Source: Sambucus nigra (lineage: Eukaryota; Streptophyta; Magnoliopsida; Dipsacales; Adoxaceae). From it: 64,000 nucleotides of DNA. This document shows positions 22,507 through 32,264 of this stretch, one piece after another. The DNA lies in the NCBI GenBank assembly GCA_949130495.1, contig OX422223.1:80632751-80696750 (forward strand). Reading direction: 5' to 3'. Numbering within the stretch: position 1 is the first letter of the stretch; each line of letters opens with the position of its first letter. The position numbers and the translations under genes are program-made. The notes under the pieces were generated by a model, which saw nothing but the letters and a program-made list of their open reading frames with translations, was not told where the DNA came from and did not search any database.

Positions 22507-23081
22507 TGTTGATGTAAAAAATTAGATCGTATCTAATTATTCAATCACAGATAAATAAATGAGACAAATAAATTTTAAAGTGGTTCAGCCTTATAAGAAT
22601 GGACTACGTCCACTGTTATGTTAATGCCGAATGTTTGGGAATTCTCGATTACAAGTTCTATCAAGAAATTCCTTTCCCCTTACAATGAGGATTGTACAAT
22701 GTATTTATAGCCCTGAGGCTGTAATGTGAAAGGGTAATACATTAAATGATGTACATATGAAAGGGTAATACATTCAATGCCCCTTAAGCGTATGGGTCTG
22801 AATGATAAGCATTTAATGAACAGTCAAACTGTTGGTTATACTGCTATTAATGCTTTGTTCTAGGTTCAGCTCGGACCGCCTGAGTTGCTCGGTACTCAAG
22901 AATTTCTCGGAGAGTTCTTGTTCCTCGGAGCGTATGAGTTCCTCGGGGAAGTAGTGTTTCTTGTTGTAGTATGGTTCCTCGGAGCGTGTGAGTTCCTCGG
23001 AAGTGTTTGTTGTTGCCACGTAGATTGCCATGTGTATTCACTCAATTGAGCCATGTCAGCAGACTAAATTTGGTATCAACA
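22507..23081 (-). repeat. 3' LTR of the Tat element
   Basis: The LTR is 575 bp, TGTTGATGTAAAA...GGTATCAACA. A minus-strand TATA box (CTATAAATA) is at 22702-22710. Upstream of it in element orientation, two copies of a GTTCCTCGGAGCGTRTGAG motif lie at about 22920-23000. Confidence 0.95.
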
Positions 23082-23096
23082 GAAGCCCCCAATGTT
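23082..23096 (-). promoter_or_regulatory. Polypurine tract of the Tat element
   Basis: The minus strand reads AACATTGGGGGCTTC directly before the TG of the 3' LTR. This confirms the minus orientation. Confidence 0.85.
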
Positions 23097-23333
23097 TTAT
23101 AGTTCGAAATTTGAGGAGTGTGGAACATTCTTTCTCGGAATATTGCAGTTTTAAATGGTCATCCTGAAATTTAGGAGTCTTTTGTATTTATTTCTCCTTC
23201 CAACTTCGTAGAACCAGTCTTTTTTGAATTTTTCTACTCGCTTCGATTCCTGCGCCCTTTTTATCTTTTTAGCCGCCGGTAACGTAACCGTCTCTTTTTG
23301 TAATCATTACTTTTTCCTTTTCCCAAGGCAGAG

Positions 23334-23340
23334 TATTTAA
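23334..23340 (+). promoter_or_regulatory. TATA-like box of the antisense gene
   Basis: TATTTAA lies 165-171 bases before the first start codon of antisense gene 1. A pyrimidine-rich leader follows (CTTCTTCCTTCTTCTTCATT and similar), typical of plant 5' leaders. Promoter activity is inferred. Confidence 0.5.
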
Positions 23341-23504
23341 GCGTCACAGACAATCCCATCGTCTTCTACTTTTTCAAATTTGTATCTTCGAATTTTCCAT
23401 TGTCTTACTCTCTTGTGCGTTCATCTTTTCCATCGTTCGTTGTCAACAGATCCACTCTTTTTCTGTAAGACCTTCTTCCTTCTTCTTCATTTCCTTCTTT
23501 CGTC

Positions 23505-25658
23505 ATGGTTTATCCTATAGAATCGATTGACAAATTTTGCTCTGATTTCTCTATTCCCTCCTGGGTTATTTTGGAAGAGCTTTCTAAGCCTTCTGACTAT
23601 TTTCGTTTGGCTAAGGGGCATTGGTTCCCCAGTCTCTTTATTGCTGAATGCGACTTTTTTTTCCCGCCAAATCCTCTATGTCTGGAATTTTGTCAATATT
23701 TTGACGTTGTTCGTGCAAGAATAGCCCCCAATACATGGAGAATAGTTAATGGGGTTCATAGACTAAATCAAATTCATGGAACTCGCATAGGAATTCCAGA
23801 AATCATGTTTTGCTATAGATGGGTGGTTGGTGATAACAATTTTTATTTAAAAACTAGATTTTTAAATAGGGCTTTAGTGGTTAATCTCCCAGATGCCATT
23901 AGGGACTATTTTGAGCACGGGATTGTTATAAAAAATTGGCAACATGCTCCTTCATCTGGAGATGAAGTTTATCAGGGTCCCAGATGCCCTCCCTATGGCA
24001 ATGGGATAGGTTATTTTTATTTCATTTTACTTAATTTGAAATCATGCTTCTTCTGTGTTTGACAAAATGTGCCACTGATATTTCAATTTTGATTTATTTG
24101 CAGTTGACAGTAAAAGAAAGTGTCCAAAAGAGGCAGACGTTAATATAAGGCACTTAAAACTTATCTGGAGTCTGCATCAAACTGTTTCTGACGAGCACAT
24201 TAGGTCAGCTTCATATCTGCTGCAGTACAAGTGTTATACTTCCTCTTTCACTGCTAGTCCTATGATAAGCGAAGTAGAACCAATACCAGCCTCTGCAAGT
24301 TCTTCGCCTGAATCACATATTCCTTTAAGTGAAAGGATGAAGAATAGAAGACCTCCCACTCTTTTCGAGAAACCTTCCTCTGCTGCTGGAGAGGCAAAAA
24401 GAAGTAGATATGATGTCCCAGAAGGGACAAAGAAAAATGATGCACCTTCCTCGGCTGCTGCTGTGAAGGTTGTCGAGAAGCCCCAAGTGGCTCCGAGCAA
24501 GTCTGCTGCTCCAGAAGAAGTGATTGTAATATCACCGACTAAGAGTTCTTCCTTGGTCGAAACTATTCCTGTTCCCCCGAGGAAGCTGAAGAAGAGCTCC
24601 TCGGTCAATTTGGCTGAAAACATCTCCCAGCCCCCAACTACTGGAACTGGTGTTCCCCTTTTGTTCCCCCGAGCTCTGCCATGAGATCGATGAAGACTTG
24701 GATCATTCCCGAGATCTAAGGTATTGAGGAGAACCTTTCTCGGGACATGGTCACCTCATTGGCTACTCGCCATATTGCTTCTGTAAGTCTTATTATTTTG
24801 AACTTTTCATCTTTCCTTTGTTATATCTGTCTCTGACTTTCTTTCATTTTCTTTTCACAGTTGGTGAGCTGCTTCAATACAATTTTAAAGAAATATGAAT
24901 CTATTAAAGCTTCAATCTTCTTATCTGGTGTGGAGGAAGCTCTGATGGGAGTGAGGCAGTCTTTGGAAGATTCTCGTCAGAAGCATGATGCTGACAAGGC
25001 TGCTTGGGAGAAGAAACTTACCTCCACCGAGAAGGAGAAGGCTCAAGTTGTTGAAATCTCCTAGGGGTTGGAGAAGAAAATAAAGGACTTGGAGGAGAAA
25101 AATAAAGAGCTCGACAAAAAGCTCAAAAATGCTGGAGAGTATGAGAATAAACTCAAGGTTGATGAGGAAGAATTAATCCAACTTCACGAAGTAAGTCACA
25201 AGAAGGAAGAAGTTGAGAATAAACTGAAGACTGCTGAAAGTCTTCTGTCCGAGAAACTTTCCTCGGAGAAGTTAAAGAGGAAAATGGCTGTGAAGAAGTC
25301 TTTCAGTGCCGGCTGGGACAAGGGGTGGAACAAAGGCTTGGCTGCCATGATGTCGCAAGTCGAATATGGCAGCCTAAAATACTTTAGAGATGGGTGGGTC
25401 ACTGCTTTACAAGAAATGCAAGTTGATGAAACTTCTGAACTCTTTCAGCGACACATCCCTGGTCCCCCTCCAACTCCTGAAGACGAAGAAGAGGACGAAG
25501 CTGCCTCCGAAGAGTCTTCCAAGGTGATGGGAGATCATCCCCCAGCCATCCAGCCTGCTAACGAGAAACTTCAGCAGCTCGCTACTTCTTCTGAGAAACC
25601 TCCAACACTTCGCCAGCTACTATCTGCTCCATCCGAGCAACCTACCTCCTCGTCCTAG
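23505..25658 (+). pseudogene. Antisense gene 1 of the Tat element, three exons, damaged
   Basis: The gene runs opposite to gag-pol. Exon 1 (23505-24009) encodes a globular domain of about 168 residues, with motifs such as YFRLAKGHWFPSL and IGIPEIMFCYRW. It resembles the putative plant transposon proteins often found in gypsy elements. A canonical GT-AG intron follows (24010-24103, phase 1). Exon 2 (24104-24782) is Ser/Pro-rich and low in complexity. A second GT-AG intron spans 24783-24860. Exon 3 encodes a long Lys/Glu coiled coil, a motif GWDKGWNKGL...FRDGWVTALQ, and an acidic Pro/Ser-rich tail. A frame change lies in exon 2 between about 24680 and 24720. Stops lie near 24718 (TAA) and at 25062-25064 (TAG). 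A poly(A) signal is at 25778. The function is unknown; the domain has no catalytic motif that I recognise. Confidence 0.75.
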
Positions 25659-25777
25659 CCTCCCGAGAAAGTTTTGGGAGACAAGGAAAAGGTGTAGAGT
25701 TGTTCGGACTTCTATCTATTTTATTTTTCTTTGACAAAATGTAATCTTAAACCATGTAACTTTGAACCTTGTGATAC

Positions 25778-25783
25778 AATAAA
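25778..25783 (+). terminator. Poly(A) signal AATAAA after antisense gene 1
   Basis: AATAAA lies 120 bases after the stop codon of gene 1 in a T-rich context. It would end the antisense transcript before gene 2. Confidence 0.5.
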
Positions 25784-25885
25784 ACTTGAACTTTTGTTTT
25801 TGCATACTGTTGTTTCTCCTCTTCATGCTCTGTTGGGACTCTTATTGATTATTGCTTTTTCTTCCTATGCTAGTTTCTGGCCAGG

Positions 25886-27040
25886 ATGGAATTATTATCT
25901 GCTCACGATACAAAGCTGTTGAGGCAATGCAATGATTATTATAAGGCTGGTCACACAGATCTGAGTGCATCACAAATCGTCGACATCCTCGGCCAAGATG
26001 CTTCAGAACAGGCAGTTGAAGCTTACCAATATTTGAAGTGTCTGCTTGATCGTGCGGTGGCCAATAATGTGGCTTATTATGATATGATCGAGGATCTCCA
26101 AGGCACTCTTGAAGACCTTTAGCAACAATACAAAGAATCCACTGCCCTTTTGCACGAGGGGTATGAGAAGAAGTATCAGCAACTCAATGCTGACAAGGGA
26201 TATGAGAAGCGTTTTGCTGGCTACGATGTGAGGGAGAGAACTCTGAGGGCTGAGGTCGAGGAGTGTAGAAAAATAGCTGAATTATTAGAACAAGAGAATA
26301 ACAACCTGCAAAGAGAGTTATCGCAGTTGAAGTCTGCAGCTTCCACTTCAAAAGCCTTGATCCCAGTGACTGATGAGGGATTCTCGTTCTTGGAGGTCGA
26401 GAACGTCAACTTGAGAGATGAGTTGGAAACCTTGAAAAGATCTGGCCCTTCTACATCTTCTCATGGACGAGAAAGAGCTCCTCGGGGATGAGCAAGAGCA
26501 GCTCGGATTCCTGTCGAGGAACAGAGGACTCAATCTTCTTTAGAGAACCAAGCTTTCCAATTAATGGCGAAGAACCAGGCGTTGGCTGAAATGTCAAAGA
26601 AGATCAGGGACCTGGAAGAGCAGCTTTCTGCGCAGAAATCTACCTTGGAGAATAAAGAGCTCTTCATAAAAAATCTCCACGAACAGATGGAAAGATTGAC
26701 ATATCAATTCCACAAACAACCCAGGGAGTTTTGGATGGCTGGCTACAACGAGGCTCTCTACCACTTGGACGATCGTATCCAGAATGCCAATAATGAGGGC
26801 TACAAACAGGGATGGCTGAATGCCTTAGGTGTGCTGCAACTCGAACAGGGTCATTACCTGTGGGACTACCATGATCCTGGGCTGCTCGACCTACCCGTGC
26901 CACCATTCAAACTTGATATGAGTTGGATCCCTGCTCGGGCCATTCCTCGATGCTTAATTTCCAAATATCTCAGCGACTACAATCTCCATTCAAATGTCGA
27001 GATATCTCATCCCGAGCACCTCCTAGATCAACATCCGTGA
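25886..27040 (+). pseudogene. Antisense gene 2 of the Tat element, coiled-coil protein with two stops
   Basis: A single frame of 385 codons is interrupted only by TAG at 26120-26122 and TGA at 26489-26491. Both could be C-to-T changes of CAG and CGA. The N-terminus is helical (SASQIVDILGQDASEQAVEA), followed by coiled coils (LRAEVEECRKIAELLEQENN; KKIRDLEEQLSAQKSTLENK). A C-terminal domain carries FWMAGYNEALYHL and YKQGWLNALGVLQL. The GW..AL pattern resembles the end of gene 1, so the two may be diverged duplicates. A different frame stays open to 27156 over the end and may be the original C-terminus. The start follows a CCAG, so an upstream exon cannot be excluded. No function is known. Confidence 0.7.
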
Positions 27041-27465
27041 TGAATATCAGGATTCTGAAAGATCTTAACTTTATAAATTCTCCTCTTGCTTTAAATGATC
27101 CGCCTGCTGGAGAGGAACCTGTTTCAAAAGCAGAGGGGAAGAAACCAATAGAATAGGAATTTTGACGTAATAGTTAGTATACATTTCATTCTCAATGTAA
27201 TTTGTTTTTGATTTTAATGAAAGACTTTTATTTTTGTTCGCAATCTTAATTGCTATTGTCTTGTAAAACACTTTACATCTGTGCATGTGTATCTGTTAAA
27301 TAGATAACAATATTGTGTTGTTTGTCGATCAACTTATTATCGACTAGCTTGAATTTATGGTAATCATTTGGCAAAAATAATGTTTTGTTTCTCGGCCAAC
27401 TTAGTAAAAAGTTACGAGTATAAAAAATGTTGCTGGATCACTTTCTCGTCTTCATAAAATGTTTT
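27041..27465. other. Non-coding part of the Tat 3' region
   Basis: This AT-rich stretch lies between antisense gene 2 and the minisatellite zone. It may hold the 3' end of gene 2. No other feature is seen. Confidence 0.5.
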
Positions 27466-27660
27466 CGACCAACCAAGGTCGGTAAATTTTCCTTGTCGAC
27501 CAACTACAGTTAGTGGGTTTTTATCCCCGACCAGCCATAGTTAGTAAATTTTTTTCTTAACGAGCAACTTTGGCACTTTTTGGAATAGTTTTACCTCCCG
27601 ACCAACTCATGTTGGTATTTTCGAGAATATATTTACTTCCTAGCCAACATAAGTTAGTAC
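27466..27660. repeat. Degenerate tandem repeats (TCGACCAAC...AGTTAGT)
   Basis: A motif CGACCAAC or CGACCAGCC followed by a TTAGT and a T-rich run recurs about every 40-60 bases. It shares the 3' region of the Tat element with the regular array that follows. Confidence 0.6.
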
Positions 27661-27663
27661 ATA

Positions 27664-27812
27664 GTTTTACTTCCCAGAGGAATACAAGTTTTACTTCCCG
27701 GAGGAATACAAGTAGCTTTACTTCCCGGAGGAATACAAGTTTTACTTCCCGGAGGAATACAAGTAGCTTTACTTCCCGGAGGAATACAAGTTTTACTTCC
27801 CGGAGGAATACA
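27664..27812. repeat. Minisatellite TTTACTTCCCGGAGGAATAC
   Basis: Six copies of a 23-base core (TTTACTTCCCGGAGGAATACA plus AG) occur with alternating short (T) and long (TAGC) linkers. That gives an approximate 51-base higher-order repeat. The first copy has CCCAGAGG in place of CCCGGAGG. Tandem repeats in the 3' untranslated region are known for related Ogre/Tat elements and can seed satellites. Confidence 0.88.
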
Positions 27813-27999
27813 TTTGTTTCTCGACCAACCTTAGTTGGCGTTTTCGAGAATAAATTTGAGTAGTCCGAGTTTTGTCGAGTTTTTTCGAGTAGTGTGTAGC
27901 ATTAGTATTCCCCGAAAAACTTTCAATAAAAGGAAAGAATTTGGCAGAATATCTTCATTTTATTCATGCTTACGGAACTGCGCTACATGAGAATATACA

Positions 28000-28946
28000 T
28001 CACTGATAATACTTGCGCAGGTGCTCTGCGTTCCATGCATTCTTAAACTCCTCCCCCTCTAAAGTTGCTATTCGGTAAGTTCCTGGTCGAACAACATCGG
28101 TAACTCGGTATGGTCCATGCCAGTTTGCCTCCAGTTTGTTGTGCTTTTGAATCACCTTCTTTAGCACATAATCTCCTTCTTTCAGGTCGTACTTCTTCAC
28201 CATCTTATTGTAGAACAAAGCTGTTCGTTGTTGGTATGCAGCATTCCTGATGGCTTCTTCTTCTCTAACTTCCTCGAGCATGTCTAAATCCAATCTTCTC
28301 ATTAAGTCGCTGACAGGGGAATTGAAATTCAGTACCCTGTGTGTTGGGAGGCCCAACTCGGCAGGTATAACAACTTCACTTCCAAACGCTAGCATATATG
28401 GAGATTCCCCTGTTGCTACTCGGGGAGTAGTTCAGTAAGCCCAGAGTACTGATTGTAGCTCGTTGATCCAATTTGCTTTCGCATCATCCAGTCTTTTCTT
28501 CAAGCCATTCAGCAACGTTCTGTTTGTCACTTCAGTTTTTCCATTGCTTTGAGGATGGCCTGACGCTGAGTGGATTTTCAAAATGTTTGACTGATGACAA
28601 TAGGCAACGAACTCCTCATTGTCAAATTGTGTTCCATGGTCTGTGATGAAAGCATGAGGAAGACCATATCGACAAATGATGTTCTTCCAAATAAATTGGT
28701 ATACCTTCTCGTACGTCATATCAATGAGAGGCTCAGCTTCTACCCACTTAGTAAAATAATCCACTATGACGACGAGGTATTTGAACCTTGCTCTGGTAGT
28801 TGGCAGTGGTCCGACCAACACATGGCAAATGGCTAAGGAGAAGTAATGGGTGTTAATAATGCTTGTGGAGTTCTTCGGATGGAGGAAAAGCGCTGACACT
28901 TGTCACATTTCTTGGCATAGGCTATACAATCAGCTCTCATCGTCGG
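28000..28946 (-). pseudogene. Integrase of the Tat element
   Basis: The N-terminal zinc-binding part overlaps the end of the preceding frame (AKKCDKCQRF near 28905). A frame break with apparent loss of bases near 28830 disrupts the W-x-x-D-I-V-G-P segment that normally carries the first catalytic Asp. The rest is readable: VVIVDYFTKWVEAEPLI, FITDHGTQFDNEEF (second Asp) and GHPQSNGKTEVTNR (catalytic Glu). A stop lies near 28432, and the C-terminal domain has LKEGDYVLKK and HGPYRVTDVV. The enzyme should insert the element cDNA, but this copy lacks the first active-site segment. Confidence 0.88.
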
Positions 28947-29806
28947 CTAGTAGTATCCCTGCATCATCATCCTTTGCAAAAGTGTCCGACCTGATACATG
29001 GGCTCCACAGGACCCTTCATGGACCTCTTCAATCAAATCTTTCACCTCGGTGGGATGCACACATCTTTGCAAACCTGCTATCATTCCTCGTCTGTATAGG
29101 ATGCCATTAGTCAGTACATAACGAGCAGCCTTGAACTTCAGCTTTTTAGCTGCAAGCTTGTCAGTTGGTAATTCTCCTGTCTCAATATATGCCCTGATGG
29201 GATCCATCCATGCTACTCCTAAATCGAGGGTAATAAAATTCGTCGTCAGATCTTCATCTATACTTCGACCAGCTAAAACTTCAATTGGGATTATTCTTCG
29301 TAGCTCGGTACGAGTAGCTGATGCTAATCGAGTTAGGGCGTCTGCTCTCGCATTCTCCATTCTTAGTATTCTGACCAACTGAATAGCAGAAAATTCTGAT
29401 ACCAACTCCATCACCTTCGCCTGATACTTGATCATTAATTCTCCTTTGGCTGCATATATTCCCAACATTTGATTTACGATCAATTGAGAATCACTGAAGA
29501 CAATAACCTGCTGTGCCTCCATAATTTTTGCCAAATTAAGACCTGCAATCATGGCCTCATACTCAGCCTTATTATTGAAAGCTTTGAATTTGAATCATAG
29601 GGCGCATTCCATGTCGACCTCGTCCGGGCTATTCAAAATGATCCCTGCCCCACTGCCTGTTGTGCAAGATGAGCCATCTACATATAGCCTCCATATAGGT
29701 AACTCGTCTTCAAATTTTTGATCTGACAGAGTTCCTCGGTGAAATATTTGTTGCTTTCTTTCATCCTCCCCTGATATTTCTTGCTCTTCATCGATCATCT
29801 TTTCTT
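28947..29806 (-). pseudogene. Extra (archaeal-type) RNase H of the Tat element
   Basis: This is a second RNase H domain downstream of the usual one, the hallmark of Tat elements. The motifs in order are LYVDGSSCTTGSGAGIIL, the region KAEYEAMIAGL, VFSDSQLIVNQM and ENARADALTRLA. Acidic catalytic positions are present. One stop lies near 29595. The following linker leads to the integrase zinc-binding residues (VHEGSCGAHVSGRTLL). Confidence 0.88.
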
Positions 29807-29985
29807 GCCCTTTTACCAACCTGAGCTGGCCTGGGCTTGAATTTGATGATCCTGTAACATCTACTTGCCCTTTTACCAAACTAAGTTAGCCTGGGCTTGT
29901 ATTTGATGATCCTGTAACATCCACTTGCCCTTTTACTAACCTAAGTTGGTCTGAGCTTGTATTTGATGATCCTGTAACATCCACA
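29805..29985 (-). repeat. In-frame 60-bp minisatellite in pol
   Basis: Three 60-bp copies (anchors GATGATCCTGTAACATC at 29845, 29905 and 29965) encode VKGQVDVTGSSNTSPGQLRL-like units of 20 residues. They lie between the two RNase H domains. The reading frame is kept through all copies except one stop (TAG to TAA-type change) in the second. Confidence 0.9.
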
Positions 29986-30449
29986 GGTTGATCAGCGAGC
30001 AACTTTTGCTCCTCGGGGGTACCAGGATAGGTGAACTCTACTATAAAATCTGCTATAACTTGTCCTTTTAGCGATGATCTGGGTTCATAGACTATATCAT
30101 ATTCACCGAGCTCTATTGCCCAGTACATCAATCTCCCTAGTTTTTTTGGTTTATGAAGGGCTTGCCTCAACGGCATATCAGTATATACGACTATAGTATG
30201 AGCCTGGAAGTATGGCCTCATTCTCCTACTCGCCTCAATCAGCGCCAGCGCTAACTTTTCCAGCCTTGAATATCTGATCTCTGCTCCTCGGAAGGCCTTA
30301 CTCGTATAATAAATTGGTTTTTGCACTCCATTCTCCACTCTGATCAACGCCGAGCTAACTGCATTCTCGGACACTGCAAGATATAAGTATAATTTTTCTC
30401 CCATCACTGGCCTGGACAACAGTGGAAGTTCTCCCAAGTATTTCTTCAA
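29986..30449 (-). pseudogene. RNase H of the Tat element
   Basis: The domain follows reverse transcriptase in the same frame. Readable motifs are LYLYLAVSENAVSSALIR, KPIYYTSKAF, RYSRLEKLALALIEASRRMR, VVYTDMPLRQAL and KGQVIADFIVEFT. The segment is open over its whole length. It removes RNA from the RNA-DNA hybrid during replication. Confidence 0.9.
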
Positions 30450-31391
30450 GTCTTGAAAAGCCTTCTCACATTCATCATTCCACTCAAAAGTCTTTCGGAG
30501 TGTCTTGAAGAATGGGAGACATCGATCAGTTGCTCATGATACAAATCTGTTGAGTGCTGCTACTCGTCCTGTAAGACTTTGCACCTCTTTCTTCGTCGTT
30601 AGAGATCGCAGCCCTAATAGAGCTTTGATCTTTTTAGGATTTGCCTCAATGCCTCGTTGATTGACAATGTACCCGAGAAACATGACTTCTCAGACTCCAA
30701 ATATGCACTTCGTCGGGTTCAGCTTCATTTGATATTTATCCAGTTGATCAAAAGTCTGACTTAAGTCAACTAGATGATCGACAACTTTCTTGCTCTTTGT
30801 CAGCATATCGTCAACATAGACTTCCATATTGCAACTGATTTGTTCAACAAAGACCTTGTTCATCAGCCGCTAATATGTCACACCTGCATTTTTGAAAACA
30901 AAAGGCATAACATTATAACAATAAGTTCCCCTAGGGGTAATGAAAGAAGTACTCTCCCTGTCTTCAAGTTTCATTTTAATCTGATTATAGCCAGAATAAG
31001 CATCCATGAAGCTCAGCAGCTCGTGTCCCGAGGTAGCATCCACTAGTTGATCAATTCGGGGCAGTGGAAAGTGATCCTTTGGGCATGCTTTGTTAAGGTC
31101 GGTGAAGTCTACACACATCCTCTATTTGTTGTTCTTATTTTTCACCATCACCACATTTGCTAACCAGTCTGGATATTTGACATCTTCAATGAAGCAAGCT
31201 TTCTGGAGCTTCTCGACTTCCTCCTGTATAGCTTGATTCTTCTCGGGACTGAATACTCTTCTTCTCTGCTTTACAGGCTTGCTCTCCTTATTCACATTGA
31301 GCTCGTGACATAAGAAATTTGGGTCTATCCCGGGCATATCCTCATGACTCCATGCAAAGGTTTGCTTTCTGCTTCTTAGGAAAGTTATCAA
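30450..31391 (-). pseudogene. Reverse transcriptase of the Tat element
   Basis: The motifs in order are QTFAWSHEDMPGIDP, KPVKQRRRVFSPEKNQAI, RMCVDFTDLNKACPKDHFPL, FMDAYSGYNQI and the catalytic YVDDM at 30818-30804. Next is GYIVNQRGIEANPKKIKAL. In-frame stops occur near 31120, 30869, 30690 and 30535. The frame is shared with gag and the other pol domains, so the product was one polyprotein. Confidence 0.9.
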
Positions 31392-31394
31392 TTC

Positions 31395-32264
31395 CTATTT
31401 TAATGAGGCTTCCAACGACGAACCTACTTGAGTAGTTCGTTCAGGGTGCTCGTCGTCCAGAATGATGTTTTCAGTAGCTTCCACCACTTGACCCTTTACG
31501 AGTTGTGACTCATCTCTAGGATCCAATGTTTCAATTTTGGCACCTTCATCCACTTGATAGGTAGTAGTCTTTTTCCTTGATTCCTTCAGTTCCTCTTGCT
31601 CGGCGGATGAATAATAGCATTCTCGAGCTACTTTCTGTTCACCTTTCACAACTCCTACTCTAAAATTTGTTGGAAATTTTAGGCACTGATGCACTGTAGA
31701 TGGTACAGCCTTGAATTTCTTCAATCCTACTCTTCCCATGATGATATTGTATGATGATTGAACATTCTTATCCATCACGAAGAAGCGTATTCTTTCTGTC
31801 CGACAAGCAGGCCACGTACCAATGAATATATCCAACTTGATCATCCCAAGTGGAAATACTTTCTCGCCAGCAAAACCGAGGAGGGGTTTATGATAAGGCT
31901 CCAGTTGAGATAGCTTTAGATTTAAACTATCGAAGCACGAGTAGAACATGATGTCTGCCTAGCTACCATTGTCGACCAGTACTCTTGAAATTATTACCTC
32001 CTTCATTCTCATCTTGATCACCAATGGGTCATCATGAGGATATAGAACACATGCAAGGTCATTCTTTGAGAAACCAATGACCAATTTCTATTTATTCACC
32101 TTTCTCGAGCGATCCTCCTCAGCTAGATTTATTCGCTGAATGTACGAGCAAGCTTGAGCCTCACAGAGATAAGATTTGCTCTCGGCAGTAAGGTCTCCTC
32201 CTCCTGCATCTCCACCTGTTATAACATTACAGTCAAATGACCCAAAACGTATTGAAAATACCTC
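31395..32264 (-). pseudogene. Protease region of the Tat element
   Basis: The conserved entry FGSFDCNVITGG is followed by the active-site segment LVDNGS at about 31979-31962. A TAG stop comes right after it (31959-31961). Then come ADIMFYSCFDSL, PLLGFAGEKVFPLG, SYNIIMGRVGL and KFPTNFRVGVVKGEQKVARE. This is a retropepsin of the Tat type, with a Lys/Glu-rich linker to reverse transcriptase. A second stop lies near 32089. Confidence 0.85.

Noticed and set aside
24234..24623. Minus-strand 129-residue frame inside the Tat 3' region
   Set aside because: It is the shadow of exon 2 of antisense gene 1. The plus strand has splice sites, a start and a poly(A) signal.
27664..27812. CRISPR-like array or a repetitive protein (SFTSRRNT repeats)
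   Set aside because: Units are directly adjacent with 1-4 base linkers and no unique spacers. The reading frame has no independent support, and the position fits a retrotransposon 3' minisatellite.
28594..28836. Plus-strand frames across 28250-29382
   Set aside because: They are shadows of the minus-strand integrase and extra RNase H, whose motifs are unmistakable.
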